From Bacillaceae bacterium (GTDB lineage: Bacteria > Bacillota > Bacilli > JACDOE01): a DNA stretch of 64,000 bases. Positions within the stretch are counted from its first letter, which is position 1; the number at the start of each line of letters is the position of its first letter. The notes beneath the pieces are model-generated. The model saw only the letters and a program-made list of their open reading frames with translations, ran no database searches and was not told the DNA's origin. Made by a program: the position numbers and the translations under genes. Of the stretch, positions 35,293-44,429 are shown piece after piece. The stretch is taken from positions 933,205-997,204 of the forward strand of contig JACDOE010000001.1 of the NCBI GenBank assembly GCA_017656255.1, in the 5' to 3' direction.

Positions 35293-36387
35293 CTAGGACA
35301 TGGGCACCTGGGGAATGATCCGCCCTTCAATTCGTTCAAATATGTCGTCCAGATCTTCGCCGGTAATGGTCAGCCCGTGATTTTTCAATCCGATCACCGC
35401 ATGGGCCGGGTCATCTTCCTCTCGTATAAGGTCCGCCACCGTTTGCGCCAGTTCCAGGGTGCCGCAGGGGTAATTAATTTCCGTCGCCTTGACCCCGTCC
35501 ATCCAGGCATGGATATGCACAATCGCACCAACCTCAGGGTGTTCCCTGTAGATCATCCAGTGTTCAATGGCATCTACCGACGCGCGTTTCGGGGATACTT
35601 CTTTGGGGACGCTGAGCAGCATTTTATTCCGGTCCGCATCATAGTCCTTGATTAACAGCACATCCTGCCCGATCCTTCTCAGATCAGCCTTGTTCACCCC
35701 ACTGGCACTCATCCAGAACGTTTCATCATCGTGCCGGCTGCTGAGATTACCATAGCTCAAGCCACCGATACCATAGAGCTTCTTTAAATGTTTTAAATCG
35801 CGGGGCGTCAGATACTCTTCAATGGGAAAAGGGGCCGGCAGAAGATTCATCTGATCCAGCTTCTTCCCGGCTTCATACATTTTACGGGTTGTATCGGTCC
35901 CCGCAGTCAGATGATCCGGCAGATCGTCATGAAATTCATTGTCGATGACCAGTCTGGAAGAGGCCAGGGGCTCCAGCCGTTTATAGATCCGATTCATCAC
36001 CTCTGATTCTTCTCCCGGTCGAAAAGTGATGTTGTAAAACCCCTGTTCCGGCGTCACAAAATAGATATTGGATTCCTGACGGGCTGTATCGTGACTGATG
36101 TACATCAGGTGATTGGACAGCGACCTTATTAAAAATGGATAGGCCGTTTTCAACACATGATCGGGTTGCTGATCACTTTCCACCACAGACACGACAAACG
36201 TGGACTGTGCCTTTCTGCGAAACGGGCGGGGGCGTTCCGGTTCGATGAAATTAAATACCAGCCGATAATGTTCATCAGGATCATCGTCATACTCATAACC
36301 GTTGGCGGAAAATTCACGTATCAGTCCTTCAGCCATATTATGCAGAAATTCACTGTTCAGCGATCCATGAATGGTAAATTTGTTCAT
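35293..36387 (-). CDS. class II aldolase/adducin-domain protein
   Basis: A 364-aa protein. The C-terminal half is a class II aldolase fold (GGLSYGNLSSR, WMSASGVNKADL, VHIHAWMDGV with zinc histidines, GLKNHGLTITG). The N-terminal about 150 residues are an extra domain of unknown role (EFSANGYEYDDDPDEHYRLV). It precedes no sugar kinase but follows an MDR dehydrogenase gene, 33 bp apart, suggesting joint action on a sugar or polyol phosphate. The ribosome site is AGGAGG. Confidence 0.85.
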   Translation of the reverse strand: MNKFTIHGSLNSEFLHNMAEGLIREFSANGYEYDDDPDEHYRLVFNFIEPERPRPFRRKAQSTFVVSVVESDQQPDHVLKTAYPFLIRSLSNHLMYISHDTARQESNIYFVTPEQGFYNITFRPGEESEVMNRIYKRLEPLASSRLVIDNEFHDDLPDHLTAGTDTTRKMYEAGKKLDQMNLLPAPFPIEEYLTPRDLKHLKKLYGIGGLSYGNLSSRHDDETFWMSASGVNKADLRRIGQDVLLIKDYDADRNKMLLSVPKEVSPKRASVDAIEHWMIYREHPEVGAIVHIHAWMDGVKATEINYPCGTLELAQTVADLIREEDDPAHAVIGLKNHGLTITGEDLDDIFERIEGRIIPQVPMS

Positions 36388-36420
36388 ATAACATCCTCCT
36401 TGTGATGATTTCTGTTACGC

Positions 36421-37650
36421 TCAGGGCTCGAGTACGACTTTCATGATATTCCCGCTGTCCTTTTTGAGCGCCGTCTGTAGGGCACGTTTATACTGATCAA
36501 GGGGAAAACGGTGGGTGACCAGCGGGGCCAGGTCGACTTTTCCGGATTCCATTAAATCAATGGCCACCTGATGGGTACGCTTTTTTTCCCCCTGAACGTG
36601 CTCGGTTCCATAGGCAAAACTTCCTTTGATCGAAAGTTCGTTCAGCCATACCGTGGTCCAGTCGATATCCTCCAGAATGGAAGCCAGTCCCAGGACGACC
36701 ACTTTTCCTCCATTCCGGGCGAAACGAAGTGCGTCCTCCATACTTTTTTTCTTGCCCACACATTCAAATACCACATCGGCTCCACTCTGTACCACCGGCG
36801 ATCCAAACAGTGGTTTCAACAGTCTGGCATCCAGTCTTTCCGATAATTCGGGAAAATAGGTGTCGCCCGGCGTTAACTGAACCGTTTCGTCCGCCCCGTA
36901 ACGTTTGGCTGTTTCAGCCTGAAACGGATGTTTGGCCAAAACGACAATCCGGGAGGCGATCCCCAGCGCCCGAATCGCCGCGATGACACAGATGCCGATG
37001 ACGCCTGCCCCAATGACGAGCACCGTATCTTCATCCCGTGGACGATTTTGCATTACACTATGCAACGCACAGCTAAAAGGTTCCACCATCAGGCCATTCA
37101 AGTCGTCCACCTTGGCAGGTAAAGAAAAGACCTGATACTGATGAGCCACCAGATATTCGCCCCAGCTTCCGCCGGTATCACGGCAGGCTCCGATTAACAG
37201 GCCCGGTGAAACATCCCCATCCGTTTTATGGTCACAAAGATTATAATCCCCCCGCCTGCAGGCAGGACAGGGGTTGGATATGCCTCTCATCTTACAGGAC
37301 AAAAGTGGATCCACGACCACGCGGTCGCCGGTATTCAAGTTTTGGACATCCGAGCCGACCTCTGTAATCTCGCCCAGCAACTCATGGCCGATCGTAAACG
37401 GAAAAGACGAGTAGGGCGACGTGGCCGGACTATCATTGAGGAAAATGAGATTGAGATCACTGCCGCAGATGCCGCCGTACTTGACCCTGATTTTCACCCA
37501 TTGTGAGTTGGGAAGATCGGGTTCTTTCGCATCCGTTTGATAGCGAAGACAGGAAATCCTCGAATTCCACATTGCAGAAGGCCTGATTTTCCCGGCTGCT
37601 TTAGAGAGCACATAACGCATCATACTATAGTCAAACTGAATCGCTTTCAA
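36421..37650 (-). CDS. zinc-dependent MDR alcohol/polyol dehydrogenase
   Basis: A 409-aa medium-chain dehydrogenase. Catalytic zinc region YGGICGSDLN and GHELLGEI; structural zinc cysteines in NPCPACRRGDYNLCD; Rossmann motif VIGAGVIGICVIAA. It is longer than usual (about 350) owing to an N-terminal extension of about 45 residues. The start is TTG 37650 with GGGTGAT upstream. It is the first gene of a pair with the class II aldolase protein. Confidence 0.88.
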   Translation of the reverse strand: MKAIQFDYSMMRYVLSKAAGKIRPSAMWNSRISCLRYQTDAKEPDLPNSQWVKIRVKYGGICGSDLNLIFLNDSPATSPYSSFPFTIGHELLGEITEVGSDVQNLNTGDRVVVDPLLSCKMRGISNPCPACRRGDYNLCDHKTDGDVSPGLLIGACRDTGGSWGEYLVAHQYQVFSLPAKVDDLNGLMVEPFSCALHSVMQNRPRDEDTVLVIGAGVIGICVIAAIRALGIASRIVVLAKHPFQAETAKRYGADETVQLTPGDTYFPELSERLDARLLKPLFGSPVVQSGADVVFECVGKKKSMEDALRFARNGGKVVVLGLASILEDIDWTTVWLNELSIKGSFAYGTEHVQGEKKRTHQVAIDLMESGKVDLAPLVTHRFPLDQYKRALQTALKKDSGNIMKVVLEP

Positions 37651-37832
37651 AGGTTATCACCCGCAGAAAAATGAGATAAAATGCGATACCTGTTCATTTG
37701 ATAATATGAATAACCTGGCAAAATTTATACCTGAATGGCGTAAATATGTTAGAAATTTCTATGTATAAGTCTTTCCCTTTTTCGTTAAAGTAAACCTTGT
37801 ACAGCTGTTGAGAAAAAAAGGAGGCAGGGTTG

Positions 37833-38000
37833 ATGAACATCCATACTTTACGTGAACGGCTGGATGACGTTTTACATTCCGTGATGCTGGATGAACGGCA
37901 TGTGGATGCAAAGTGCGAACATCACTGGGAAAAAAGGATAATCGGGGATCACTTGACGGGATATTATTGTTCGCGTTGCGGGAAAGTGACACTGCCCTGA
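37833..38000 (+). CDS. 55-aa zinc-finger-like small protein
   Basis: ATG 37833 follows AGGAGG at good distance and the frame runs to TGA at 37998. The product MNIHTLRERLDDVLHSVML... has a helical N-terminus and a C-terminal Cys-His cluster: C28, H30, H31, then YYCSRCGK (C46, C49). This could bind zinc. No relative is recognised. The strong ribosome site and isolated position argue that it is real. Confidence 0.65.
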   Translation: MNIHTLRERLDDVLHSVMLDERHVDAKCEHHWEKRIIGDHLTGYYCSRCGKVTLP

Positions 38001-38027
38001 TAGGCTGATCAAGTGAGTCCGAAACGT

Positions 38028-38080
38028 AAAAAAAGAACGGTACCTGAATGGCATTTTTGGAGCAAACAGGTAGCCGTTCT
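38028..38080 (-). terminator. terminator of the SCO1-like gene
   Basis: AGAACGG-TACCTG pairs with CAGGTA-GCCGTTCT (one bulge), and the minus strand continues into seven T residues. It separates the small plus-strand gene from the convergent SCO1 gene and may act in both directions. Confidence 0.8.
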
Positions 38081-38095
38081 ATTAACTGTTTCGAA

Positions 38096-38683
38096 TTATT
38101 CGTTTTCAACCAGAATCCGGGCATGTTCGATGATTTGTTCAAAAGGCACATCCGTGCCGCTGTACCGTTTGACAATCACACCATCCTGATTAACCAGATA
38201 AAAAGAGGTTCCGTGTGAAAACTGATCCGATCCTTCTGCCGGGGCCGAGACAGCCGTCTTAAACGAGGTTGTGGCGAATTCCTGAATTTCCTCAAAGGCA
38301 TACCCGGTCAGAAAATGCCAGTTGGAAAAATCGGCGCCAAACTTCTCACCAAATGCAGTCATTGCCTCCGGTGTATCCCGATTCGGGTCCACGCTGAATG
38401 AGACAATTTGCACCGGCACACCGGCCTCTTTTAGCTTTTCCTGCAATTTTGCCATATTGGCGGTCATTGGCGGACAAACGGTGGTACAGTTTGTGAAAAT
38501 AAAGTCGGCAATCCAGACCTGTCCTTTCAGGTTTGACAATCCAAAGGGATTGCCGTTCTGATCGGTGTAGGTAAAATCCTGAACCTCCCAGTTCAGTGAA
38601 TCCGGGATGGTCTGACTGCCGCATCCGGACAGAATGGTGATGATCAACAACAATGAGAAACTTAAAACGGTTTTATCGTTCAT
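38096..38683 (-). CDS. SCO1/SenC family copper chaperone lipoprotein
   Basis: A 195-aa thioredoxin-fold lipoprotein. Lipobox LSGCG near residue 20; the copper-binding CxxxC motif is TNCTTVCPP and the distal histidine is in QFSHGTSFYLV. SCO proteins help assemble the CuA centre of cytochrome c oxidase. It is monocistronic; the cytochrome genes are not in the window. Confidence 0.92.
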   Translation of the reverse strand: MNDKTVLSFSLLLIITILSGCGSQTIPDSLNWEVQDFTYTDQNGNPFGLSNLKGQVWIADFIFTNCTTVCPPMTANMAKLQEKLKEAGVPVQIVSFSVDPNRDTPEAMTAFGEKFGADFSNWHFLTGYAFEEIQEFATTSFKTAVSAPAEGSDQFSHGTSFYLVNQDGVIVKRYSGTDVPFEQIIEHARILVENE

Positions 38684-38991
38684 ACGCTGTCTTCCTCTTC
38701 TTTCTTAAGTTTTGTGTCGATTCTTTCCTTTTATACTTTAACATGAGTTGACAGAGTCAGCAAAACTTGCTTTACAATGTTCAATCAATTTTCAAAGAAT
38801 GTTTATTTATTCAGCACACATTCGGGATATGTGATTCTGTTTTTCGTGAATCAACTTATAATTGACTACCTCATGCAGAACAATTGCTAGACACGAAAAA
38901 AGGCAATGACGGCCATAATAGACAACACGGAAGGCTTGACAAGCAAATACGACACAAGCACACTTAGGTGTTTCCAGGCTTCATAAATAGA
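38684..38991. other. intergenic region, nothing recognised
   Basis: 308 bp between the SCO1 start and the anti-sigma gene stop. AT-rich; no open frame with ribosome site and no convincing promoter pair or terminator could be assigned. Confidence 0.5.
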
Positions 38992-40044
38992 TCACTGCGT
39001 GATGACCCTGTTGTTTCCGGTTGATATTGGACCAGTCATCTCTCTCCAATCCTCAGGTGCTTTCGTTGAAAATTTTGTGCGATCAACCCCCTGATCAATT
39101 GCCAGAGATAGTACCTCAATACTGTTGGATACTTGGTTATTTTTATCTGTGGCTATCAACTTTAACAGGACACCTGTTTCCGTATCCACCCACATTTTAA
39201 AATAAGGCGCGTCATGTTTCTTCGCCATATAGGGCTGGTTTTGACCTTCAATCACAGCTACATCCCGACCTAAATACTTCTCATGACCTGTAATTTTATA
39301 ATTGCTCGGATCGGTCAGCCAAAAAGCATAATCTTGAGGGAATGTCACGTCATGAGCCGAATATGCCCGGGCAGGATCTGGACGTGTTATCCAAATATGT
39401 TGCCCCTTCTCATCAACAAAATAACGCGGACCTTCTGGGATGGGACCAGGGTTAGACACAGGCTCCCACTGATATTTTCTTTCGAGATGATCCATAAACA
39501 AAAAGGACTTTCCATCTGATCGGTATTCCGTCAAAATTCTGCCGTCCGTTCCTTTAACGACGACATAACTGCCTGGTTTATCCCCTTCTGATATCTCAAA
39601 TTCAACCATGTTGTCCAATTCAAGTTCCTTGTGAACAATGTGAAACTTTCCCTTAATATTCTCATAGTTATCGATTGCATTCAGCATTTTTTCCTGAATC
39701 GTCTTCGGCTCGGAATCACCTGCGTAAACGCCGTGAAACTCGCTCTCTCCCTTTAAATTCCCATTCGTTTTTAATGCTGTGCGTTCATGGTCATTCAAAG
39801 CCGTTAAATGATTGGCTACCCATTGTTGCCCATGCGAAGAAATGATCCAGACCATCAATAAAAAAATAGCTGCGAACCCACCTATTAATGAGACATAACG
39901 GCTCCACTTTCGTGTGATCGACCTTCTCCGCTCCATCATAACCAGTTTGTTTTCCAGGTCCTTCACAAAATTTGGATCGGGATCCTGATCAGGTATATAC
40001 ATTTTAAGATGCTTTTCTAACTCTTTTTCAGTGAAGGTAGACAT
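38992..40044 (-). CDS. probable anti-sigma factor (RsiX-like, with RseB/LolA-like domain)
   Basis: A 350-aa type II membrane protein. A short cytoplasmic N-terminal segment (about 1-48, where an ECF factor would bind) is followed by one transmembrane helix (YVSLIGGFAAIFLLMVWII) and a large extracytoplasmic domain of beta-rich LolA/RseB-like character (SYVVVKGTDGRILTEYRSDG). It overlaps the sigma gene by 28 nt, with GGAAGGAGG upstream of the start. It should hold the sigma factor inactive until an envelope signal. Confidence 0.82.
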   Translation of the reverse strand: MSTFTEKELEKHLKMYIPDQDPDPNFVKDLENKLVMMERRRSITRKWSRYVSLIGGFAAIFLLMVWIISSHGQQWVANHLTALNDHERTALKTNGNLKGESEFHGVYAGDSEPKTIQEKMLNAIDNYENIKGKFHIVHKELELDNMVEFEISEGDKPGSYVVVKGTDGRILTEYRSDGKSFLFMDHLERKYQWEPVSNPGPIPEGPRYFVDEKGQHIWITRPDPARAYSAHDVTFPQDYAFWLTDPSNYKITGHEKYLGRDVAVIEGQNQPYMAKKHDAPYFKMWVDTETGVLLKLIATDKNNQVSNSIEVLSLAIDQGVDRTKFSTKAPEDWREMTGPISTGNNRVITQ

Positions 40045-40568
40045 TCTAAACCTCCTTCCAATCCTATTTCCTGCTGAAGTTTTTTTAACGCACGATGATA
40101 ATCAACTTTCACTTTGGATTCGCTGCACCCCAGGATTTCAGCCGTTTCCTTAATGCTAAGCTCTCTTAGAGCCCGAAGAATGATAACAGCCCGATAATTG
40201 GGTTTAAGAGCTAATAATGCCTGATGAACCAGATGACGTACTTCTCCATGTTCTACCTTCATTTCTGGAATGCCTTCGGTAGATGGTATGTTTTTTAGAA
40301 AATTGATTCCACTCAAAACGCTGGTGAATTTTTTTCGTCGATAATGATCCAGGGCCACATGTTTTGCTACGGAAAAAACCCATGTTTTCAGGCTGGATTT
40401 CCCACTATAATTAGAAAGTGACTTTAAAATCCGAAGAAATGTTTCTTGTGTCAAATCTTCTGCATTGTTTTTATCGCCTGTAAAATGAAATAAAAAATTA
40501 TAAACGTCTTTGTAATACGTCTGATAAATCCGGCTTATATCATGTTGAGGGTATTTCTCTTCATACAT
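40017..40568 (-). CDS. ECF sigma-70 factor (SigX-like)
   Basis: A 183-aa sigma factor with region 2 (YKDVYNFLFHFTGDKNNAEDLTQ, ending in ETFLRILKSLSNY) and region 4 (LRALRELSIKETAEILGCSES, KVKVDYHRALKKL); no region 3. It is preceded by a promoter of SigX type, implying autoactivation. It forms a two-gene unit with its anti-sigma factor. ECF factors of this group respond to envelope stress in Bacillus. Confidence 0.92.
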   Translation of the reverse strand: MYEEKYPQHDISRIYQTYYKDVYNFLFHFTGDKNNAEDLTQETFLRILKSLSNYSGKSSLKTWVFSVAKHVALDHYRRKKFTSVLSGINFLKNIPSTEGIPEMKVEHGEVRHLVHQALLALKPNYRAVIILRALRELSIKETAEILGCSESKVKVDYHRALKKLQQEIGLEGGLECLPSLKKS

Positions 40569-40603
40569 GCGCTCCCCTCCAGTGTGTCTTCCCTATATAT
40601 TTA

Positions 40604-40630
40604 GTCGTCTTCGTATCAAAAAAGGTTACA
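40604..40630 (-). promoter_or_regulatory. ECF (SigX-type) autoregulatory promoter
   Basis: Minus strand TGTAAC (40625-40630), 17-bp spacer, CGAC (40604-40607), exactly the B. subtilis SigX consensus TGTAAC-N17-CGAC. The sigma gene starts about 36 bp downstream. Confidence 0.85.
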
Positions 40631-40706
40631 GTCTTATTAAATACATTTTTCGTGATTTAATTAAACTGTCAAACAGATTACAAAGCTGGTATTATGTTAA
40701 ATCCCA

Positions 40707-40743
40707 CAAAAAAAGGCTGAAAAAGACATCGTCTTTTTCAGCC
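40707..40743 (-). terminator. terminator of nrdJ
   Basis: GGCTGAAAAAGAC pairs perfectly with GTCTTTTTCAGCC (13 bp, 3-nt loop) followed by eight T residues on the minus strand. Confidence 0.92.
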
Positions 40744-40771
40744 GATATGTTTATCTACTTAACAAATCAAC

Positions 40772-43318
40772 TTACCCGCACTTACTGTACCCACAGGACG
40801 CACAGTGCTTACATCCTTCTTCCGCCACCAGCGATGCGGAACCACAATCGGGACAAAGATCCAGTTCCTGAAAATCATCGCCATCTTCATCTTTTTCCAT
40901 CTCGCGAGCCGGCTCAGCCGGGATCGCAACACCCGAATCTGACGCGACAGCAATTGTATTTTCCGGATCTATACCGTCCAGATGGAACTCCAGCGCTTTC
41001 GCCACGGCATCTGCGATGGATTCAACCCGGTTGGGACCAAATCCGACCGCACCGGAACCACCGATTCCTTTTAGATGTTTGATAAGCAAGCGAGCCTTGT
41101 TTCCGTCCGGAAGTTCACCGAAACGCAGGAACAGGGTGGAGACTCTTCCCAGTGCCTCCGACATAGCGAACACATCACTTCCCGCTTTACCGACGTTAAC
41201 AATTACCTCAAAGGGTTTTCCGTCAATGTCGTTGATGGTGATATAAGCTTTACCCAGCGGCGTTTTCATCTTATAGGTCGCGCCCTGCAGCTTTTGCGGA
41301 CGACGGTGATACTTCTTCTCCATTGTTCCATTTCCGTTTCCATTCGGTTGAACGGCAGTGGAGGCAGTAGATTCCTTCTGTTCATCCTTTTTGTCATCTT
41401 TCTTGGCAGTCAGAACCTGCGTATCCCGACTTCCGTCACGGTAGATCGTAACCCCTTTACATCCCAGATCGAAGGCCAGTTCATACAGCTTCTTGGTGTC
41501 TTCCACCGTAAAATCACTGGGGCAGTTGGCCGTTTTACTGATGGAAGAATCCACCCACTTCTGAATAGCGGCCTGAACCCGGATGTGATCTTCAGCAGAC
41601 AGGTCCATTGCGGTGACGAAGTAATCCGGCAATTCTTCCGTTCCATTTTCCTCAATCCACTGTTTCGCAATCGGCACATACTGGGTATCAAAGCCCAGTC
41701 GGCTCTGGCGATAATACTCAAAGGCAAAGAACGGTTCGATACCAGTCGAGGTACCAACCATGGTACCGGTTGAACCAGTGGGTGCCTGCGTCAGCAGGGT
41801 GACATTGCGCATCCCTTTTTCATAAATGGCCTTTTTAACCTCATCGTCAAACTGCTGCACAAAACGGCTTTGCAGGAACTTCTCCGTGTCGAACTCGGGG
41901 AAGCTTCCTTTTTCCGCTGCAATCTCGGCCGAGGCCAGATAGGCGTGACGGGCAATGAAGTTATACAGTTTGTCCAAAAAGTCCAGCGACTCGGCGCTTC
42001 CATAACGGATACCCAGCTTGATCATCATTTCAGCCAGACCCATGGTACCCAGACCGATGCGCCGCTCACCCTTCTGATTCTTCTCGTTTTCCTCAAAATG
42101 ATAAGGCGTCTTGTCAATAACGTTATCCAGAAAACGTACGGAAATACCCACACATTCGGCCAGGTGATCCCAGTCCACTTCCCCGTCTTTGACAAACTTC
42201 GACAGGTTGATGGCAGACAGGTTACAGACACCCCAGGCCGGGAGTCCCTGTTCGCCGCACGGATTGGTTGCGATGATCGGGTTAAAGTACCAGCTGTTGG
42301 ACATTTCATTGTAATAATCAATGAATACCACACCGGGTTCCGCTGATTTCCAGGCGGATTCGATAATGGTGTGCCACACATCGCGGGCACGAACCGTTTT
42401 ATGTACTTTTACGGGTTTACCCAGTTCATCCTTCCACTTTTTCATATTGCCGTCCCAGAGTTCATCATAGTCCGGGTCACTGGTATCCGGAAAATAGAGA
42501 TCCCATTCCAGATCCTCTTTAACGGCTGTCATGAAATCATTGGACACACAGACGGACAGGTTGGCATTTGTGATTGTTCCCATATCCTGTTTCACCGTGA
42601 TAAATTCCAGAAGATCCGGATGCCAGTCGTTAAGCATGAGCATCAGGGCACCACGGCGGGAACCTCCCTGTTCAATCAAACCAGTGGTATAACTGAACAA
42701 CCCGCCCCAGGAAACCGCACCGCTGGAAGAACCATTAACCCCTCTGACCAGGGCTCGTCTCGGACGAAGCGAAGACAGGTTAATTCCAACACCACCACCA
42801 CGTGACATGATCTCCGTCATCTGTCCCAGGGTATCCATAATACCACCGCGGCAATCTTTGGGGGACGGGATCACATAACAGTTAAAAAGCGTCAATTCAT
42901 CATTGGCTCCGGCACCGGCAGCAATCCGCCCACCTGGAACAAGTTTCCAGTCATCCAGCACATAACGGAACTTCTTTTCCCATTCCTTCTGTTTCTTCGG
43001 CGTGGCCTCAACAGAAGCAATCGCATTTGCCAGGCGGTCCCACAATTGATCCGGTGTGGTTTCGAGAGGTTTGATCGCTTTAATAGCTTCCACCTCGACA
43101 ACATCGCCACTTCTTAAACGTACGGATATATCTTTTCCCTTTTTTTCGATAACTTCCCCGACTTCCTTCTGGGGGAATTTAGGATCATCTTTAGTTAAAA
43201 CGATTACAGTATCTCCCACTTCAATATGTTCGGGATTCAAATCTTTGAGAGCATAGCGATCCAGAAAGATTTTTTCACTTAATCCTTCCAGACGGTACGT
43301 TTTGTTTGCGACCTCCAT
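40772..43318 (-). CDS. nrdJ: adenosylcobalamin-dependent ribonucleotide reductase (class II)
   Basis: An 848-aa class II RNR. Catalytic cysteines visible: C147 (LFNCYVI) and C365 (GVCNLSAI) as the redox pair and C354 (NPCGE) as thiyl radical site. Radical and substrate motif MSRGGGVGINLSSLRP; C-terminal tail with a zinc-ribbon-like CPDCGSAS, KHCASCGYSKCG that re-reduces the active site. It makes deoxyribonucleotides without needing oxygen or iron, using B12. Two NrdR boxes precede it. No nrdAB in the window. Confidence 0.96.
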   Translation of the reverse strand: MEVANKTYRLEGLSEKIFLDRYALKDLNPEHIEVGDTVIVLTKDDPKFPQKEVGEVIEKKGKDISVRLRSGDVVEVEAIKAIKPLETTPDQLWDRLANAIASVEATPKKQKEWEKKFRYVLDDWKLVPGGRIAAGAGANDELTLFNCYVIPSPKDCRGGIMDTLGQMTEIMSRGGGVGINLSSLRPRRALVRGVNGSSSGAVSWGGLFSYTTGLIEQGGSRRGALMLMLNDWHPDLLEFITVKQDMGTITNANLSVCVSNDFMTAVKEDLEWDLYFPDTSDPDYDELWDGNMKKWKDELGKPVKVHKTVRARDVWHTIIESAWKSAEPGVVFIDYYNEMSNSWYFNPIIATNPCGEQGLPAWGVCNLSAINLSKFVKDGEVDWDHLAECVGISVRFLDNVIDKTPYHFEENEKNQKGERRIGLGTMGLAEMMIKLGIRYGSAESLDFLDKLYNFIARHAYLASAEIAAEKGSFPEFDTEKFLQSRFVQQFDDEVKKAIYEKGMRNVTLLTQAPTGSTGTMVGTSTGIEPFFAFEYYRQSRLGFDTQYVPIAKQWIEENGTEELPDYFVTAMDLSAEDHIRVQAAIQKWVDSSISKTANCPSDFTVEDTKKLYELAFDLGCKGVTIYRDGSRDTQVLTAKKDDKKDEQKESTASTAVQPNGNGNGTMEKKYHRRPQKLQGATYKMKTPLGKAYITINDIDGKPFEVIVNVGKAGSDVFAMSEALGRVSTLFLRFGELPDGNKARLLIKHLKGIGGSGAVGFGPNRVESIADAVAKALEFHLDGIDPENTIAVASDSGVAIPAEPAREMEKDEDGDDFQELDLCPDCGSASLVAEEGCKHCASCGYSKCG

Positions 43319-43414
43319 AACTCACCCTCCGATAATTTTTATTGCCCTCTTCCTGTTGTGTCTGTTAAGTTAGTTTTATGAGGTGTTTTTAACATATCAT
43401 ATTTTACCACTCTG

Positions 43415-43430
43415 TATCAATATATTGTGT
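43415..43430. promoter_or_regulatory. NrdR box 1
   Basis: TATCAATATATTGTGT matches the NrdR 16-bp consensus acaCwAtATaTwGtgt in the core. It overlaps the probable -35 region (TTGATA on the minus strand) of nrdJ. Confidence 0.8.
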
Positions 43431-43445
43431 GCTATTTTTATAAAA

Positions 43446-43461
43446 ATACTATATATTGTGT
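43446..43461. promoter_or_regulatory. NrdR box 2
   Basis: ATACTATATATTGTGT matches the same consensus. The distance to box 1 is 31 bp (three helical turns), the spacing of genuine tandem NrdR sites. Confidence 0.85.
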
Positions 43462-43540
43462 TTTTGATCGGATGATATGAAATTTGTCAAGGGTCTTTGG
43501 TCCTATTTTAACTAATTTTTTGTCGAAAGGGGTAAAAATA

Positions 43541-44371
43541 ATGAAGATTTTGTGGAACGATCGTATTGTGGATCGAAACGAGTGCCGGATCGATCCGGAA
43601 GACCGGGGCTATCAGTTCGGGGACGGCATATATGAAGTGATTTCCTTTTACAATCATCAGCTTTTTAAGTTGACCGAACATATGGAACGCCTGTCCTACA
43701 GTGCCGGCGAGATCGCCATGGATCTTCCCTATTCGACGGAACAAATTGCGGAAAACCTGAAAAAACTGGTTGAACTGAGCGATAAAGCGGACGGCCAGAT
43801 TTATCTTCAGGTGACCCGGGGATACGCTCCCCGCAACCATGCCCTTCCTGAAAAAGCTGATCCGGTCCTGACCGCTTACCTGATGCATCACCCTCGTCCG
43901 CTGGACGCCCAAAAAACGGGTGTCGCCGCTGTGACGGCGGAAGATGTCCGCTGGCTTCGCTGTGATATCAAGAGCCTCAACCTGCTGGGCAGTATTCTGG
44001 CCAAACAGAAAGCCGTTGAGAATGGAGCGTCTGAAACTATTTTGCATCGCGGGGGAACCGTGACGGAAGGAAGTTCCACTAATGTGTTTATGGTCAAAAA
44101 TAATACCATTTATACACATCCCATCAACAACTTGATCTTAAATGGTATCACCCGGCGCGTCGTCAGGGATCTGGCAGAAAAAGCGGACATTCCCTTTCGG
44201 GAAGAGGCCTTTACCACTGATGATCTGATGGCGGCCGATGAAGTTTTTCTCTCCAGCACGATAATGGAAATTATGCCGGTGGTCCGGGTTGATGGTCAAA
44301 CCATTGGAACCGGTCGTCCCGGAAAAGTGACGAAAACTCTGGTGCAACTCTTTCATGAATTTGTCAATTAA
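43541..44371 (+). CDS. dat: D-amino acid aminotransferase
   Basis: ATG 43541 follows AAAGGGG; the upstream extension is not translated. The 276-aa PLP class IV transaminase has the catalytic lysine K144 (CDIKSLNLLGS), YQFGDGIYEVI, the YAPRNHALP region with substrate-carboxylate residues, and TEGSSTNVF. It interconverts D-alanine and D-glutamate with their keto acids for cell-wall precursors. No terminator is seen after it. Confidence 0.92.
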   Translation: MKILWNDRIVDRNECRIDPEDRGYQFGDGIYEVISFYNHQLFKLTEHMERLSYSAGEIAMDLPYSTEQIAENLKKLVELSDKADGQIYLQVTRGYAPRNHALPEKADPVLTAYLMHHPRPLDAQKTGVAAVTAEDVRWLRCDIKSLNLLGSILAKQKAVENGASETILHRGGTVTEGSSTNVFMVKNNTIYTHPINNLILNGITRRVVRDLAEKADIPFREEAFTTDDLMAADEVFLSSTIMEIMPVVRVDGQTIGTGRPGKVTKTLVQLFHEFVN

Positions 44372-44429
44372 CAAGCTTACCTGATTTAAGGGAACGAGAC
44401 AAGCCAAACATGCCGGGGAAAGCAGATTC

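Noticed and set aside
37635-37652. cre-like site TGAATCGCTTTCA at the start of the MDR dehydrogenase gene
   Set aside because: It is one base shorter than the cre consensus and lies within the start codons (KAIQF), so it is probably coincidence.
37759-38175. 138-codon minus-strand open frame opposite the small zinc-finger-like gene
   Set aside because: No ribosome site, crosses the SCO1 terminator, odd composition; it is a shadow.
43319-43414. Cobalamin riboswitch before nrdJ or cobQ
   Set aside because: No B12-box-like conserved sequence was seen in either leader; NrdR boxes explain the nrdJ region.
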